Numbered from the stretch's first letter, positions 25,495-35,677 are shown. The stretch is DNA of 64,000 nt from Pseudonocardia petroleophila (GCF_014235185.1 NZ_CP060131.1:813501-877500), one strand, 5' to 3'. Notes: generated from the letters alone by a model not told the origin. A program made the numbers and translations.

Positions 25495-25568
25495 TGCCCC
25501 CGGTGGGATTCGAACCCACACCGCAACCCTTTTAAGGGGCCTGCCTCTGCCGGTTGGGCCACGGGGGC
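25495..25568 (-). tRNA. tRNA with anticodon UAA (tRNA-Leu by anticodon, but short variable loop)
   Basis: This folds as a full cloverleaf on the minus strand. The acceptor GCCCCCG pairs with CGGGGGC, with discriminator A at 25495. The D-arm has GCC/GGC and the loop AACCGGCAGA. The anticodon stem GGCCC/GGGTT (two G-U pairs) closes loop CTTAAAA, so positions 34-36 read UAA. The T-arm is GTGGG-TTCGAAT-CCCAC. UAA is a leucine (UUA) anticodon, and the D-loop and A73 are leucine-like. Yet the variable region is only about 5 nt, whereas bacterial tRNA-Leu normally has a long variable arm. No CCA is encoded. Identity is therefore uncertain. Confidence 0.8.
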
Positions 25569-25597
25569 GTGGGGCCCAGCCTAGGACCCCACGCCGA

Positions 25598-26983
25598 TCA
25601 GGCGGTGTGCCCGGCCACGACCCGTTCCTCCTGGTCGTCGCCGACCGGCGGGTTCGCCTCCCGCACGGCGGGCGGCAGGGTGCCCGCGACGCGGTGGAAG
25701 TCGGCGCGCGGGTCGTTGATCTGCCCGAGCGAGACGACCTCGCGGCCCAGGAACAGCGCACCCGTCCAGTCGAAGACGATCCGGATGCGGCGGTTCCAGG
25801 TGGGCATCCGGCTCACGTGGTACGTGCGGTGCATGAACCAGGCGACGATGCCGCGCAGCTTGATGCCGTAGATCTCCGCGACGCCCTTGTACAGCCCGAG
25901 GCTCGCGACCGAGCCCGCGTAGTTGTGCTTGTACTGCTTCAGCGGCCGCTGCCGGATGTGGGCGACGATGTTGTCGGCCAGCGTCTTGGCCTGGCGGACG
26001 GCGTGCTGGGCCGACGGGCTGGTCTTGGCCTCCGGGTCGTCCTTGGACAGGTCCGGCACCGAGGCGCAGTCACCCGCGCAGAACACCCCGGGCATGCCCT
26101 CGACCTGCAGCTCGGTGGTGCACACGACGCGGCCGCGGTCGTCGCGGGGCAGGTCGGTGTGGTCGAGCATCGGGTTGGGCTTGACGCCCGCGGTCCAGAT
26201 GATGGTGTCGGCGTCGAAGGACTGGCCGTCGTCGAGGACGACGTGGCCGCCCTCCAGCGTCTTCACGCGGGTGTCGAGGTTGACCTCGATGTCGGCGTCG
26301 AGCAGCCGCTCGACGGTGTAGCGGCCCATCTTCGGGCCCACCTCGGGCATGATCCGGCCGGCCGCCTCCACGAGGATCCAGCGGATGTCCTCGCGGTGGA
26401 TCGTCTCGTAGTAGCGGCTGGCGTAGCGGGCCATGTCGGCCAGCTCGGCGAGCGCCTCGATCCCGGCGTAGCCGCCGCCGACGACGAGGAAGGTGAGCAA
26501 ACGGCGACGCAGCGCCGGGTCGATCGTGGTGGCGGCGGCGTCGAGCCGCGACAGCACGTGGTTGCGCAGGTAGATGGCCTCACCCACGGTCTTGAACGCG
26601 ATGCCGTTCTCGGCCAGCCCGGGGATGGGCAGGGTGCGCGCGACCGACCCGGGGGCGACGACGAGCACGTCGTAGCCGACGGTGGTGACGTGCCCCGCCG
26701 CCAGCTCCGCGGTGATCTCGCGCTGCGAGTGGTCGATCTTGGTGACCCGCCCGGTGAGGTGGTGGCACTTCTTCAGCACCTTGCGCAGCGGCACCACCAC
26801 GTGCCGCGGCTCGATCGAGCCGGCCGCAGCCTCGGGGAGGAACGGCTGGTAGGTCATGTGGGGCTGCGGGTCGATCACGGTGATCTCGGCCTCGGAACGG
26901 CGCAGCTTCTTCTGCAGCCTCAGGGCCGTGTACATCCCGACGTACCCGCCACCGACCACGACGATCCTCGTGTTGCGCGCCAT
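25598..26983 (-). CDS. ndh: type II NADH dehydrogenase (NAD(P)/FAD-dependent oxidoreductase)
   Basis: This 461-residue membrane-associated flavoprotein transfers electrons from NADH to quinone without pumping protons. The FAD-binding Rossmann motif is VVVGGGYVGMYTA at the N terminus. The NADH motif is FLVVGGGYAGIEALAELAD at about 160-180. VFCAGDCASVP is the third FAD contact. The C-terminal part (KHNYAGSVASLGLYKGVAEIYG, FMHRTYHVSRMPTWNRR) matches actinobacterial NDH-2 and provides the amphipathic membrane contact. Length is typical. ATG at 26983 is the natural start. It stands alone between a tRNA and the udg gene. Confidence 0.9.
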   Translation of the reverse strand: MARNTRIVVVGGGYVGMYTALRLQKKLRRSEAEITVIDPQPHMTYQPFLPEAAAGSIEPRHVVVPLRKVLKKCHHLTGRVTKIDHSQREITAELAAGHVTTVGYDVLVVAPGSVARTLPIPGLAENGIAFKTVGEAIYLRNHVLSRLDAAATTIDPALRRRLLTFLVVGGGYAGIEALAELADMARYASRYYETIHREDIRWILVEAAGRIMPEVGPKMGRYTVERLLDADIEVNLDTRVKTLEGGHVVLDDGQSFDADTIIWTAGVKPNPMLDHTDLPRDDRGRVVCTTELQVEGMPGVFCAGDCASVPDLSKDDPEAKTSPSAQHAVRQAKTLADNIVAHIRQRPLKQYKHNYAGSVASLGLYKGVAEIYGIKLRGIVAWFMHRTYHVSRMPTWNRRIRIVFDWTGALFLGREVVSLGQINDPRADFHRVAGTLPPAVREANPPVGDDQEERVVAGHTA

Positions 26984-27012
26984 GACCTCATGTTCCCACC
27001 CTCACGGGGGTT

Positions 27013-27768
27013 TCACTCCTCGCCGGAGAGTGATACCTGTGACGATCCAGTGAAGCCGCCCGCGACCCGACGGCCGAGCCCCGCGGCGGCCGCCGCCGCC
27101 CGCAGGACCTCCTCCAGCATCTCCGGGGTGAGCCGTCCGGTGAACGTGTTCTGCTGGCTCACGTGGTAGCAGCCGAACACCCGCAGCGGCAACGGACCGG
27201 CCAGCTCCACCTGCACCCCGTGCCCGAACCTCGGCCGCGGCCGCGGCACCTCCCACCTGGCCCCCGCGAGCTGCGGCAGCAGCGCCTGCCAGCCGAACCC
27301 GCCCAGCACCACCACCGCCCGCGGCCGCAGCAGGGCGAGCTCGGCGCGCAGCCAGGAGCTGCACGTGTCGCGCTCCTGCGGGGTCGGCTTGTTGTCCGGC
27401 GGGGCGCAGTGCACCGGTGCGGTGATGCGGGTGCCGAACAGGGTCAGCCCGTCGTCGCGGTGGACCGCGGTGGGCTGGTTCGCCAGGCCGACGGCGTGCA
27501 GCGCGGCGAACAGCACGTCGCCGGAGCGGTCGCCGGTGAACATTCGGCCGGTGCGGTTGGCGCCGTGCGCAGCCGGGGCGAGGCCGACGATCAGCAGCCG
27601 CGCGTCGGCGGGACCGAGCCCGGGCACCGGACGGCCCCAGTACTCCTCGTCGCGGAACGCCGCGCGCTTCTCCCGCGCCACCCGCTCGCGCCAGTCGACC
27701 AGCCGGGGGCAGGCCCGGCAGTCGGCCACGGCGGCGTCGAGGTCGCCCAGGTCCGCGAACGTCGCCAC
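27013..27768 (-). CDS. uracil-DNA glycosylase, family 5 (UdgB)
   Basis: This 251-residue base-excision repair enzyme has the family 4/5 iron-sulfur architecture: early cysteines in DCRACPRLV, the catalytic/uracil-binding motif [22 protein letters not shown], and [18 protein letters not shown] with the third Cys. [14 protein letters not shown] is the late His motif. The A in GLAPAAHG (in place of an acidic or Asn residue) is characteristic of UdgB, which removes uracil, hypoxanthine and related bases. The GTG at 27768 has TAGCGT seven bases before it. The open frame extends upstream through a 22-bp repeat array, which I regard as non-coding. Confidence 0.88.
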   Translation of the reverse strand: MATFADLGDLDAAVADCRACPRLVDWRERVAREKRAAFRDEEYWGRPVPGLGPADARLLIVGLAPAAHGANRTGRMFTGDRSGDVLFAALHAVGLANQPTAVHRDDGLTLFGTRITAPVHCAPPDNKPTPQERDTCSSWLRAELALLRPRAVVVLGGFGWQALLPQLAGARWEVPRPRPRFGHGVQVELAGPLPLRVFGCYHVSQQNTFTGRLTPEMLEEVLRAAAAAAGLGRRVAGGFTGSSQVSLSGEE

Positions 27769-27789
27769 CGCCCCGACGCTACCCACTCT

Positions 27790-27887
27790 GCGAGTTCGCC
27801 GACCCACCCGGCGAGTTTGCCGACCGCGCTTGGCGAGTTCGCCACCGCCGCTCGGCGAGTTCGCCACCGCCGCCCGGCGAGCTCACC
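27790..27887 (+). repeat. 22-bp-period intergenic repeat array, five copies (locus A)
   Basis: The 12-bp core GGCGAGTTCGCC or a close variant starts at about 27789, 27810, 27832, 27854 and 27876, i.e. every 21-22 bp. Spacers are like ACCGCCGCTC. The first copy lacks the leading G match and the last has GAGCTCACC. Arms GGCGA and TCGCC make each core a small hairpin. The array fills the gap between ppx and udg, both on the minus strand. Two sister loci are at 30610 and 31731. Confidence 0.85.
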
Positions 27888-27896
27888 GGGCGGCCC

Positions 27897-28838
27897 TCAG
27901 AGGATGGAGCGGGCGATGCCGTCGAGGATGTCGTGCTCGCTCACGACCAGCTCGGTGATCCCGGCGCGCTCGCGCAGCTCGCGGGCCAGCACGTCGACGA
28001 TCAGCGCGCCGCCGCCGATGACGTCGATGCGACCCGGGTGGATCGCGCCGTGCTTCGCCCGCTCCTCCCGCGACGCCCCGAGCAGCTCCCCCGCGACGCG
28101 GTGCAGGTCGTCGCCGGTGAGGCGGGACAGGTGCACGGCGGCGGAGTCGTACTCGTCGAGCCCGAGCGCCACGGCCGACAGCGTGGTGATCGTGCCCGCC
28201 ACCCCGACCCAGGTGCGCACGTCGGACACGGGGACGGCGGCGAACGCCTCGTCGAGGATCCCGGCGGCGACCGTGCGGGCCTCCGCGACCTCGTCGGCCG
28301 TGGGCGGGTCGCCGTGCAGGCAGCGCTCGGTGATCCGGACCGACCCGACGTCGACCGACCGCGCGTCGGTGACCTGCGCGGTGCCGTCCACCAGCGAGCC
28401 GACGACCAGCTCGGTGGACCCGCCGCCCACGTCGACGACGACGAACGGGCCGTCCTCGGCGTCCAGGTCGCCGACCGCGCCGACGAAGGACAGCGCGGCC
28501 TCCTCGTCGCCGGAGATGACCTCCGCGTCGACACCGAGCGTGTCGCGGACCATGCCGAAGAAGTCCTCGCGGTTGGCGGCGTCGCGGGTGGCGGAGGTGG
28601 CGACCATCCGCACCCGCTCGGCGCCCTTGCGGCGCAGCACCGCGGTGTAGTCGACGAGCGCCACCCGGGTGCGCTCCAGCGCCTCGGGCGCGAGCACCCC
28701 GCTCGCGTCGACGCCCTGACCCAGCCGGACGATCCGCATCTCGCGGTGCACGTCGCGCAGGGAGCCGTCGGGGCTCGCGTCGGCGACGAGCAGGCGGATC
28801 GAGTTCGTCCCGCAGTCGATGGCGGCCACTCGCGACAT
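27897..28838 (-). CDS. ppx: exopolyphosphatase / guanosine pentaphosphatase, Ppx/GppA family
   Basis: This 313-residue member of the actin-like ASKHA superfamily starts MSRVAAIDCGTNSIRLLVAD (phosphate-1 loop), with the second signature VVVDVGGGSTELVVGS and FFGMVRDTLGVDAEVISGDEEA. The short length, without the C-terminal HD domain of E. coli Ppx, matches actinobacterial Ppx1/Ppx2 proteins, which degrade polyphosphate or hydrolyse pppGpp. Conserved order ppx-DUF501-divIC-eno corresponds to M. tuberculosis Rv1026-Rv1023, here interrupted by one acyl-CoA dehydrogenase gene on the other strand. Confidence 0.9.
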   Translation of the reverse strand: MSRVAAIDCGTNSIRLLVADASPDGSLRDVHREMRIVRLGQGVDASGVLAPEALERTRVALVDYTAVLRRKGAERVRMVATSATRDAANREDFFGMVRDTLGVDAEVISGDEEAALSFVGAVGDLDAEDGPFVVVDVGGGSTELVVGSLVDGTAQVTDARSVDVGSVRITERCLHGDPPTADEVAEARTVAAGILDEAFAAVPVSDVRTWVGVAGTITTLSAVALGLDEYDSAAVHLSRLTGDDLHRVAGELLGASREERAKHGAIHPGRIDVIGGGALIVDVLARELRERAGITELVVSEHDILDGIARSIL

Positions 28839-28914
28839 TGCCCAGGCTCCTTGTTCGGTTCGTCTCCGGCGCGATCACCGTACGGGACGCCCCGGTCGCG
28901 ACTACCCTCTCGGC

Positions 28915-30606
28915 ATGACCACGCGCAGCGACCAGGGCGTGCGGGTCCCCGCCCAGCCCGGCCCCCGCGACGACCGGCCGCGGCCGCCGGAGGGCAGCAC
29001 CCACGTCGTCGAGAACCAGCCGCCCCCGCTCGCCGGTTTCGACGCGCTGGCCTGCGACCCCGCGCTCACCGACGCCGTCACCCGCGAGGGGGCCGGCGAC
29101 GCGCTGGCCGACCTCGGCACGCTCGCCGCGCTCGTCGCGTCGCCCGACGCGCGGGAGCACGCCCGGCTCGCCGACACCCATCCCCCGGTGCTGCGCACCC
29201 ACGACCGCTACGGCCACCGGATCGACGAGGTCGACTACCACCCGTCGTGGCACTGGCTGATGAAGCAGTCGGTCGGCTGGGGCCTGCACGGGCGCCCGTG
29301 GCTGGCCGGGCCCGGCGAGGGCGCGCACGTGGCCCGCGCCGCCGGGTTCTACCTGATGAGCCAGCTGGAGGCCGGGCACTGCTGCCCGATCTCGATGACC
29401 TACGCCGCCGTCCCCGCGCTGCGGGCCGACCCCACCCTCGCCGCGGCCTACCTCCCCGGCCTGCAGACCCCGACCTACCAGTTCGGGCTCGCCGAGCCGT
29501 CGCGCAAGGCGGGTCTGCTCGCCGGCATGTCGATGACCGAGAAGCAGGGCGGTTCCGACGTCCGCGCGGGCTCGACGGTCGCCGTGCCGGGCGCCGACGG
29601 CACCTACCGGCTCACCGGGCACAAGTGGTTCACCTCCGCCCCGATGAACGACGTGTTCCTGACGCTCGCACAGGCCCCGGCCGGGCTCACTTGCTTCGTG
29701 CTGCCGCGCGTCCTGCCCGACGGGTCCCGCAACGCGATCCGGCTGCAGCGGCTCAAGGACAAGCTCGGCAACCGCTCCAACGCCTCGGCCGAGCTGGAGT
29801 ACCTCGGCGCCACCGGCTGGCGGCTCGGCGACGAGGGCCGCGGCGTCACGACGATCATCGAGATGGTGTCGATGACCCGGCTCGACTGCGTGCTCGGCTC
29901 CGCCGCGGTGATCCGCGCGGCGCTGTCGGAGGCGGCCCACCACGTGGCCCACCGCAGCGCGTTCGGCTCGGTGATCGGCGAGACGCCGCTGATGCAGGCG
30001 GTGATCGCCGACCTCGCCCTGGAGTCCGAGGCCGCCACCGCGCTGGGGCTGCGCCTCGCCGGGGCGGTCGACCGCGGCGAGCGCGCCTTCCTGCGCCTCG
30101 CGCTGCCCGCGTCGAAGTACCTGGTGTGCAAGCGCGCTCCGGCCGCCGTCGCCGAGGCGCTGGAGTGCCTGGGCGGCAACGGGTACGTCGAGGAGTCGGG
30201 GATGCCGCGGCTCTACCGCGAGGCCCCGCTCAACTCGATCTGGGAGGGCTCGGGCAACGTCACCGCGCTCGACGTCCTGCGCGCCGTCACCCGCGAGCCC
30301 GACTCGGTGGAGGCGGTGCTGGCCGAGATCGACCTCGCCGGCGGCACCGACGAGTGGTTCGACCGCGGCGTCCACGAGCTGCGCATCGAGCTCCGCTCGC
30401 GGGAGGAGCGCCGGGCCCGGCGGCTGGCCGAGATGCTGGCGCTGTGCCTGCAGGGCAGCCTGCTGCTGCGCTTCGCGCCGGAGGAGGTGGGGCGGGCGTT
30501 CGTGGCCAGCCGGTTCCTGCCCGACGGGCCGTGGCGCACGTCCGGGACGCTGCCGGCGGAGGCCCACATCGACGCCCTCACCGCCCGGGTGACCCCCCGT
30601 CCCTGA
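28915..30606 (+). CDS. AidB-like acyl-CoA dehydrogenase-family protein
   Basis: This 563-residue protein is longer than classical acyl-CoA dehydrogenases. Motifs are FGLAEPSRKAGLLAGMSMTEKQGGSDVRAGSTVAV, LTGHKWFTSAPMNDVFLTLAQ, RLDCVLGSAAVIRAALSEAAHHVAHRSAFG, and CLGGNGYVEESGMPRLYREAPLNSIWEGSGNV. The MTEKQGGSDVR and NSIWEGSGNV segments, with an N-terminal extension and a C-terminal helical extension, are those of the AidB/isovaleryl-CoA-dehydrogenase-like DNA-alkylation-response branch. The residue after WEG is Ser, as in AidB, which has weak dehydrogenase activity. TACCCT six bases before the ATG suggests a leaderless mRNA. Confidence 0.88.
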   Translation: MTTRSDQGVRVPAQPGPRDDRPRPPEGSTHVVENQPPPLAGFDALACDPALTDAVTREGAGDALADLGTLAALVASPDAREHARLADTHPPVLRTHDRYGHRIDEVDYHPSWHWLMKQSVGWGLHGRPWLAGPGEGAHVARAAGFYLMSQLEAGHCCPISMTYAAVPALRADPTLAAAYLPGLQTPTYQFGLAEPSRKAGLLAGMSMTEKQGGSDVRAGSTVAVPGADGTYRLTGHKWFTSAPMNDVFLTLAQAPAGLTCFVLPRVLPDGSRNAIRLQRLKDKLGNRSNASAELEYLGATGWRLGDEGRGVTTIIEMVSMTRLDCVLGSAAVIRAALSEAAHHVAHRSAFGSVIGETPLMQAVIADLALESEAATALGLRLAGAVDRGERAFLRLALPASKYLVCKRAPAAVAEALECLGGNGYVEESGMPRLYREAPLNSIWEGSGNVTALDVLRAVTREPDSVEAVLAEIDLAGGTDEWFDRGVHELRIELRSREERRARRLAEMLALCLQGSLLLRFAPEEVGRAFVASRFLPDGPWRTSGTLPAEAHIDALTARVTPRP

Positions 30607-30609
30607 CCC

Positions 30610-30643
30610 GGCGAGTTCGCCGTCCCCACCCGGCGAGTTTGCC
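30610..30643 (+). repeat. 22-bp-period intergenic repeat, two copies (locus B)
   Basis: Cores GGCGAGTTCGCC at 30610-30621 and GGCGAGTTTGCC at 30632-30643 are 22 bp apart and have the same orientation as locus A. They begin four bases after the stop of the AidB-like gene, which converges on the DUF501 gene. Confidence 0.8.
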
Positions 30644-30698
30644 GATCACGCCCGCACGCCGTCGGCCGACCCGGTGGGCTCCTGCGGCGGACTCGCGT

Positions 30699-31184
30699 TC
30701 AGGGCTGCGCGCAGGGGCCCGCCGTCCACCACTCGCCCAGCTCGGCCAGCGCCTCGTCCCCGAACGGGTTGACGCCCGGCCCCGCCGCCAGCGCGTGCGC
30801 CACGTGCACGTGCAGGCACTTCACGCGGTCGGGCATCCCGCCCGCGCTCACCGACGTGCCCAGCGACTCGATCGCGTCGCGCTCGGCGAGGTAGGCCTCG
30901 TGGGCGCGGCGGTAGGCGTCGGCGAGCTCGGGGTCCTCGGCCAGGCGGTCCTGCATCTCCCGCATCCGCCCCTCGGCCTCCAGGCTGCCGATGCGCGAGT
31001 TCAGCCGCGAGCACGTCAGGTAGTACAGCGTCGGGAACGGGGTTCCGTCCTCCAGCCGGGGCGCGGTCTGCACCACAGACGGCAGCGCGCACGGGCAGCG
31101 GTGCGCGACCTCGCGGACGGCCCGGGGGGCGCGCCCGAGCTGGGCCGCCACCGCGGCGGAGTCGGCGGAGGAGACGCCGGTCAT
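30699..31184 (-). CDS. DUF501 domain-containing protein
   Basis: This 161-residue conserved actinobacterial protein is of unknown function. Typical segments are LGRAPRAVREVAHRCPCALPSVVQT, PTLYYLTCSRLNSRIGSLEAEGRMREM and GMPDRVKCLHVHVAHALAAGPGVNPFGDEAL. The paired CPC, TCSRLN and KCLH cysteines with the histidines suggest a metal site (inference). ATG at 31184 overlaps the TGA of the ftsB/divIC gene by four bases (ATGA), so the two are co-translated. Relatives keep the same order beside eno and ppx. Confidence 0.88.
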   Translation of the reverse strand: MTGVSSADSAAVAAQLGRAPRAVREVAHRCPCALPSVVQTAPRLEDGTPFPTLYYLTCSRLNSRIGSLEAEGRMREMQDRLAEDPELADAYRRAHEAYLAERDAIESLGTSVSAGGMPDRVKCLHVHVAHALAAGPGVNPFGDEALAELGEWWTAGPCAQP

Positions 31185-31687
31185 GCCGGCCCCTCCGTGG
31201 TGTCGCGCCACAGACGCCGGTACCAGGGCTCGTCGCGGAACGGGTCCTCCTCGACCTCGGCGGTCGGGTCCGGCGGCAGCTGCACGACGTAGGGGGTCTC
31301 CCCCGGCGCGACGTAGCCCAGCCGCGACCGCGCCTCCGCCGCCGTGACGGCCGGGTCGGACAGCCGGGCGCTCTCCCGCGACAGCTCGTCGACCTCGGCC
31401 GCGAGCGCCTCCTGCTGCTCGGTGACGGCGGCCAGCTCCTGCTGCTGGGCGACGTAGTTGCGCAGCGGGACGGCGACCGTCAGCGCGAGGGCGCACACGA
31501 CGATCGCGAGCACGGCGGCGCGCCGCGTCGACGAGACGCCGAGCATCCCGGTGGTCGCGGCGACGACGGTGCCCGCGCGCGACCGGACCTTCGTCAGCTG
31601 CGGCTCGCGGGTGCGCCGGCGCGCCGCTCCGGTGCCCGTTCCCGCCGGGCGCGCGGCCCGGCGGGTGCGGGTGCGTTCCTCGGGCAC
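31181..31687 (-). CDS. septum formation initiator FtsB/DivIC-family protein
   Basis: This 168-residue bitopic membrane protein of the divisome has a basic, Arg/Pro-rich cytoplasmic N terminus (1-55). One membrane helix follows at about 57-76 (RRAAVLAIVVCALALTVAVPL), then an extracytoplasmic coiled coil (QQQELAAVTEQQEALAAEVDELSRESARL, about 80-112) that pairs with FtsL-type partners. The last part, ARSRLGYVAPGETPYVV, is the typical FtsB/DivIC end. It sits immediately downstream of eno in transcription order, as in many Gram-positives. The start at 31687 gives MPEERTRTRR. Confidence 0.87.
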   Translation of the reverse strand: MPEERTRTRRAARPAGTGTGAARRRTREPQLTKVRSRAGTVVAATTGMLGVSSTRRAAVLAIVVCALALTVAVPLRNYVAQQQELAAVTEQQEALAAEVDELSRESARLSDPAVTAAEARSRLGYVAPGETPYVVQLPPDPTAEVEEDPFRDEPWYRRLWRDTTEGPA

Positions 31688-31730
31688 GGCTCAGCCGCCC
31701 GTCCGGACGGCCGACCCGCCGGGCGGGATC

Positions 31731-31786
31731 GGCGAACTCGCCGGGCGGAATCGGCGAACTCGCCGGGTGGGGACGGCGAACTCGCC
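31731..31786 (-). repeat. 22-bp-period intergenic repeat, three copies (locus C, inverted)
   Basis: Cores GGCGAACTCGCC at 31731-31742, 31753-31764 and 31775-31786 are exactly 22 bp apart. They are the reverse complement of the core in loci A and B. A decayed fourth unit lies to the left at about 31709. The array fills the gap between eno and the ftsB/divIC gene, both on the minus strand. Confidence 0.85.
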
Positions 31787-31799
31787 GGGGGTGGGCACG

Positions 31800-33585
<1,786 letters not shown>

Positions 33586-33713
33586 CCGGACATTCCCCCC
33601 ATAACGCCCTCTGACCTGCGGTGATGTGCCGTTGCCGACCCTTCCCCCGGAGCCGCACGGCAGGTTAGCCTCCCCCTGCCTCTGCTGAGGCTCGGCTGGC
33701 CGGAGGGTACGGA

Positions 33714-34532
33714 ATGCTCGGCAATCTCTTGATCGGCCTGCGCGAGGGCCTCGAGGCCGCGCTCGTGGTGAGCATCCTCATCGCGTTCCTCGTGCGCACC
33801 GACCGGCGCTCGGCGCTGCCGAAGGTGTGGCTCGGCGTCGGGATCGCGGTGGCGGTCAGCGTCGGCGTGACGTTCGTCCTCACCCTCACCCAGCAGGCGC
33901 TGACGTTCGAGGCGCAGGAGACGTTCGGCGGCGTGCTGTCGATCGTCGCGGTCGGCTTCGTCACCTGGATGATCTTCTGGATGCGCCGGGCCGCGCGGTC
34001 GATCTCCGCCGAGCTGCGCGGGAAGATGGAGGACGCGCTCGCGATGGGGTCGGGCGCGGTGGTCGTGATGGCCGCCCTGGCCGTCGGGCGCGAGGGGCTG
34101 GAGACCGCGGTCTTCTTCTTCGCCGCCGCCCAGGCCGCGGGCGAGACCACCGAGCCGCTGATCGGGTTCCTGTCCGGCATCGCGATCGCGGTCGTCATCG
34201 CCTACCTGATCTACCGCGGCGCCGTCACCCTCGACCTCGGCAGGTTCTTCTCCGTCACCGGCGGGCTGCTGATCTTCGTCGCCGCCGGGATCCTCGCCTA
34301 CGGCGTGCACGACCTGCAGGAGGCCGGGATCCTGCCCGGACTGACCACGCTCGCCTTCGACGTGAGCGCCGCCGTCCCGCCGGACTCCTGGTACGGCGTG
34401 CTACTCAAGGGGATCTTCAACTTCTCCCCCGCCACCACCGTGCTCGAGGCGGCCGTCTGGGTCGCCTACGTCGCCGTGGTGCTCCCGCTGTTCCTGCGCC
34501 CCCAGCGCGTCCGCACCGCCGCCCCCGCTTGA
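33714..34532 (+). CDS. efeU: iron permease EfeU (FTR1/OFeT family)
   Basis: This 272-residue integral membrane protein with about seven helices forms the iron channel of the EfeUOB uptake system. The two REXXE iron-translocation motifs are present: LREGLEAALVVSIL in the first helix (about residues 8-12) and GREGLETAVFF in the fourth (about 126-130). Other helices are WLGVGIAVAVSVGVTFVL, AVVIAYLIYRGAV and the C-terminal VAYVAVVLPLFL. ATG at 33714 follows GGAGGGT. It is the first gene of efeUOB, with 17 bp to efeO. Such operons are commonly iron-responsive; I did not find a clear iron box. Confidence 0.94.
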   Translation: MLGNLLIGLREGLEAALVVSILIAFLVRTDRRSALPKVWLGVGIAVAVSVGVTFVLTLTQQALTFEAQETFGGVLSIVAVGFVTWMIFWMRRAARSISAELRGKMEDALAMGSGAVVVMAALAVGREGLETAVFFFAAAQAAGETTEPLIGFLSGIAIAVVIAYLIYRGAVTLDLGRFFSVTGGLLIFVAAGILAYGVHDLQEAGILPGLTTLAFDVSAAVPPDSWYGVLLKGIFNFSPATTVLEAAVWVAYVAVVLPLFLRPQRVRTAAPA

Positions 34533-34549
34533 CCCGCACGAGGAGAACC

Positions 34550-35677
34550 ATGTCCCGCCGCACCCCCGCCGCCGTCGGCGTCGCCGTCCTCGGCCTCGCC
34601 CTGGCCGGCTGCACCAGCACCGCCCCCGTCGACGCCGGCGCCGGCGGCCCGATCACCGTCGCCGCCACCGACGACGCGTGCGACGTCAGCGCAACCGAGG
34701 CCCCCGCCGGCACGATCTCGTTCGACATCACCAACGGCGGCAGCAAGGTCACCGAGTTCTACCTCTACGCCACCGGCGGCCGGATCATGGGCGAGGTCGA
34801 GAACATCGGCCCGGGCCTGTCGCGGCAGCTGATCGTCGAGGTCCCCGAGGGCGGCACCTACGAGACCGCGTGCAAGCCGGGCATGGTCGGCGACGGCATC
34901 CGCGGCGCGTTCACCGTCACCGGCTCCGCGCAGCGCTCGGTCGACACCGACACCCGCCTCGCCGAGGCCACCGCGGGCTACCAGCGCTACGTGAACTCGC
35001 AGGTCGAGGCGCTCGTGCCGAAGACGCAGGAGTTCGTCGACGCCGTGGTGGCCGGTGACGTCGAGGGCGCGAAGGCGCTGTACCCCGTCGCCCGCACCTA
35101 CTGGGAGCGCATCGAGCCGGTGGCGGAGTCCTTCGGCGACCTCGACCCGCGCATCGACGGCCGCGACGACGGCGAGCCCGGCGTCGAGTTCACCGGGTTC
35201 CACCGCCTGGAGCGCGACCTGTGGCAGGACGGCCTGCAGCCCGACTCCACGGCGATCGCCGACATGCTGATGGACGACATCACCGAGCTCGCCAACCGCG
35301 TCCCTTCGGTCGAGCTCACCCCGCTCGCGCTGGCCAACGGCGCGAAGGAGCTCCTCGACGAGGTCGCCACCGGCAAGATCACCGGCGAGGAGGACCGCTA
35401 CTCGCACACCGACCTGTGGGACTTCCGCGCCAACGTCGACGGCTCGCAGGGCGCCATCGCGGCCCTGCGCCCGGTCATCGACGAGCGCGACCCCGATCTC
35501 GGCCCCCTGCTCGACGAGCGCTTCGCGGCCCTCGACGCCCTGCTGGAGAACTACCGCGACGGCGACGGGTTCGTGCTCTACACCGCGCTGACCCCGGACG
35601 ACGTCAAGGCCATGACCGAGGCGGTCGACGCGCTGGGTGAGCCGGTGAGCCAGGTCGCGGGCGTCGTCTCGTCGTGA
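34550..35677 (+). CDS. efeO: iron uptake lipoprotein EfeO (cupredoxin plus M75 imelysin domain)
   Basis: This 375-residue exported lipoprotein has signal MSRRTPAAVGVAVLGLALAGC with lipobox LAGC (Cys about 21). Residues 35-125 are a cupredoxin-like domain (ITVAATDDACDVS, CKPGMVGDGIRGAFTV) that binds or oxidises iron. Residues 140-375 are the imelysin (M75) domain, with GFHRLERDLW, the family's GxHxxE signature, and SHTDLWDFRANVDGSQGAI. It hands iron to EfeU. AGGAG stands six bases before the ATG. Its TGA overlaps the efeB GTG by four bases. Confidence 0.93.
   Translation: MSRRTPAAVGVAVLGLALAGCTSTAPVDAGAGGPITVAATDDACDVSATEAPAGTISFDITNGGSKVTEFYLYATGGRIMGEVENIGPGLSRQLIVEVPEGGTYETACKPGMVGDGIRGAFTVTGSAQRSVDTDTRLAEATAGYQRYVNSQVEALVPKTQEFVDAVVAGDVEGAKALYPVARTYWERIEPVAESFGDLDPRIDGRDDGEPGVEFTGFHRLERDLWQDGLQPDSTAIADMLMDDITELANRVPSVELTPLALANGAKELLDEVATGKITGEEDRYSHTDLWDFRANVDGSQGAIAALRPVIDERDPDLGPLLDERFAALDALLENYRDGDGFVLYTALTPDDVKAMTEAVDALGEPVSQVAGVVSS

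Noticed and set aside
21906..25562. A 1218-codon open frame on the minus strand across the AraC, P450 and VOC genes
   Set aside because: It lies antisense to several well-supported genes, has shadow-frame composition and no recognisable domain.
27769..27867. N-terminal extension of the uracil-DNA glycosylase through the 22-bp repeats
   Set aside because: The extension only translates the repeats into Arg/Gly-rich sequence. A GTG with a -10 element gives the family-length protein.
27790..31786. CRISPR array
   Set aside because: The repeat core is 12 bp with spacers of about 10 bp, the copies are few, spacers resemble each other and no cas gene is present.
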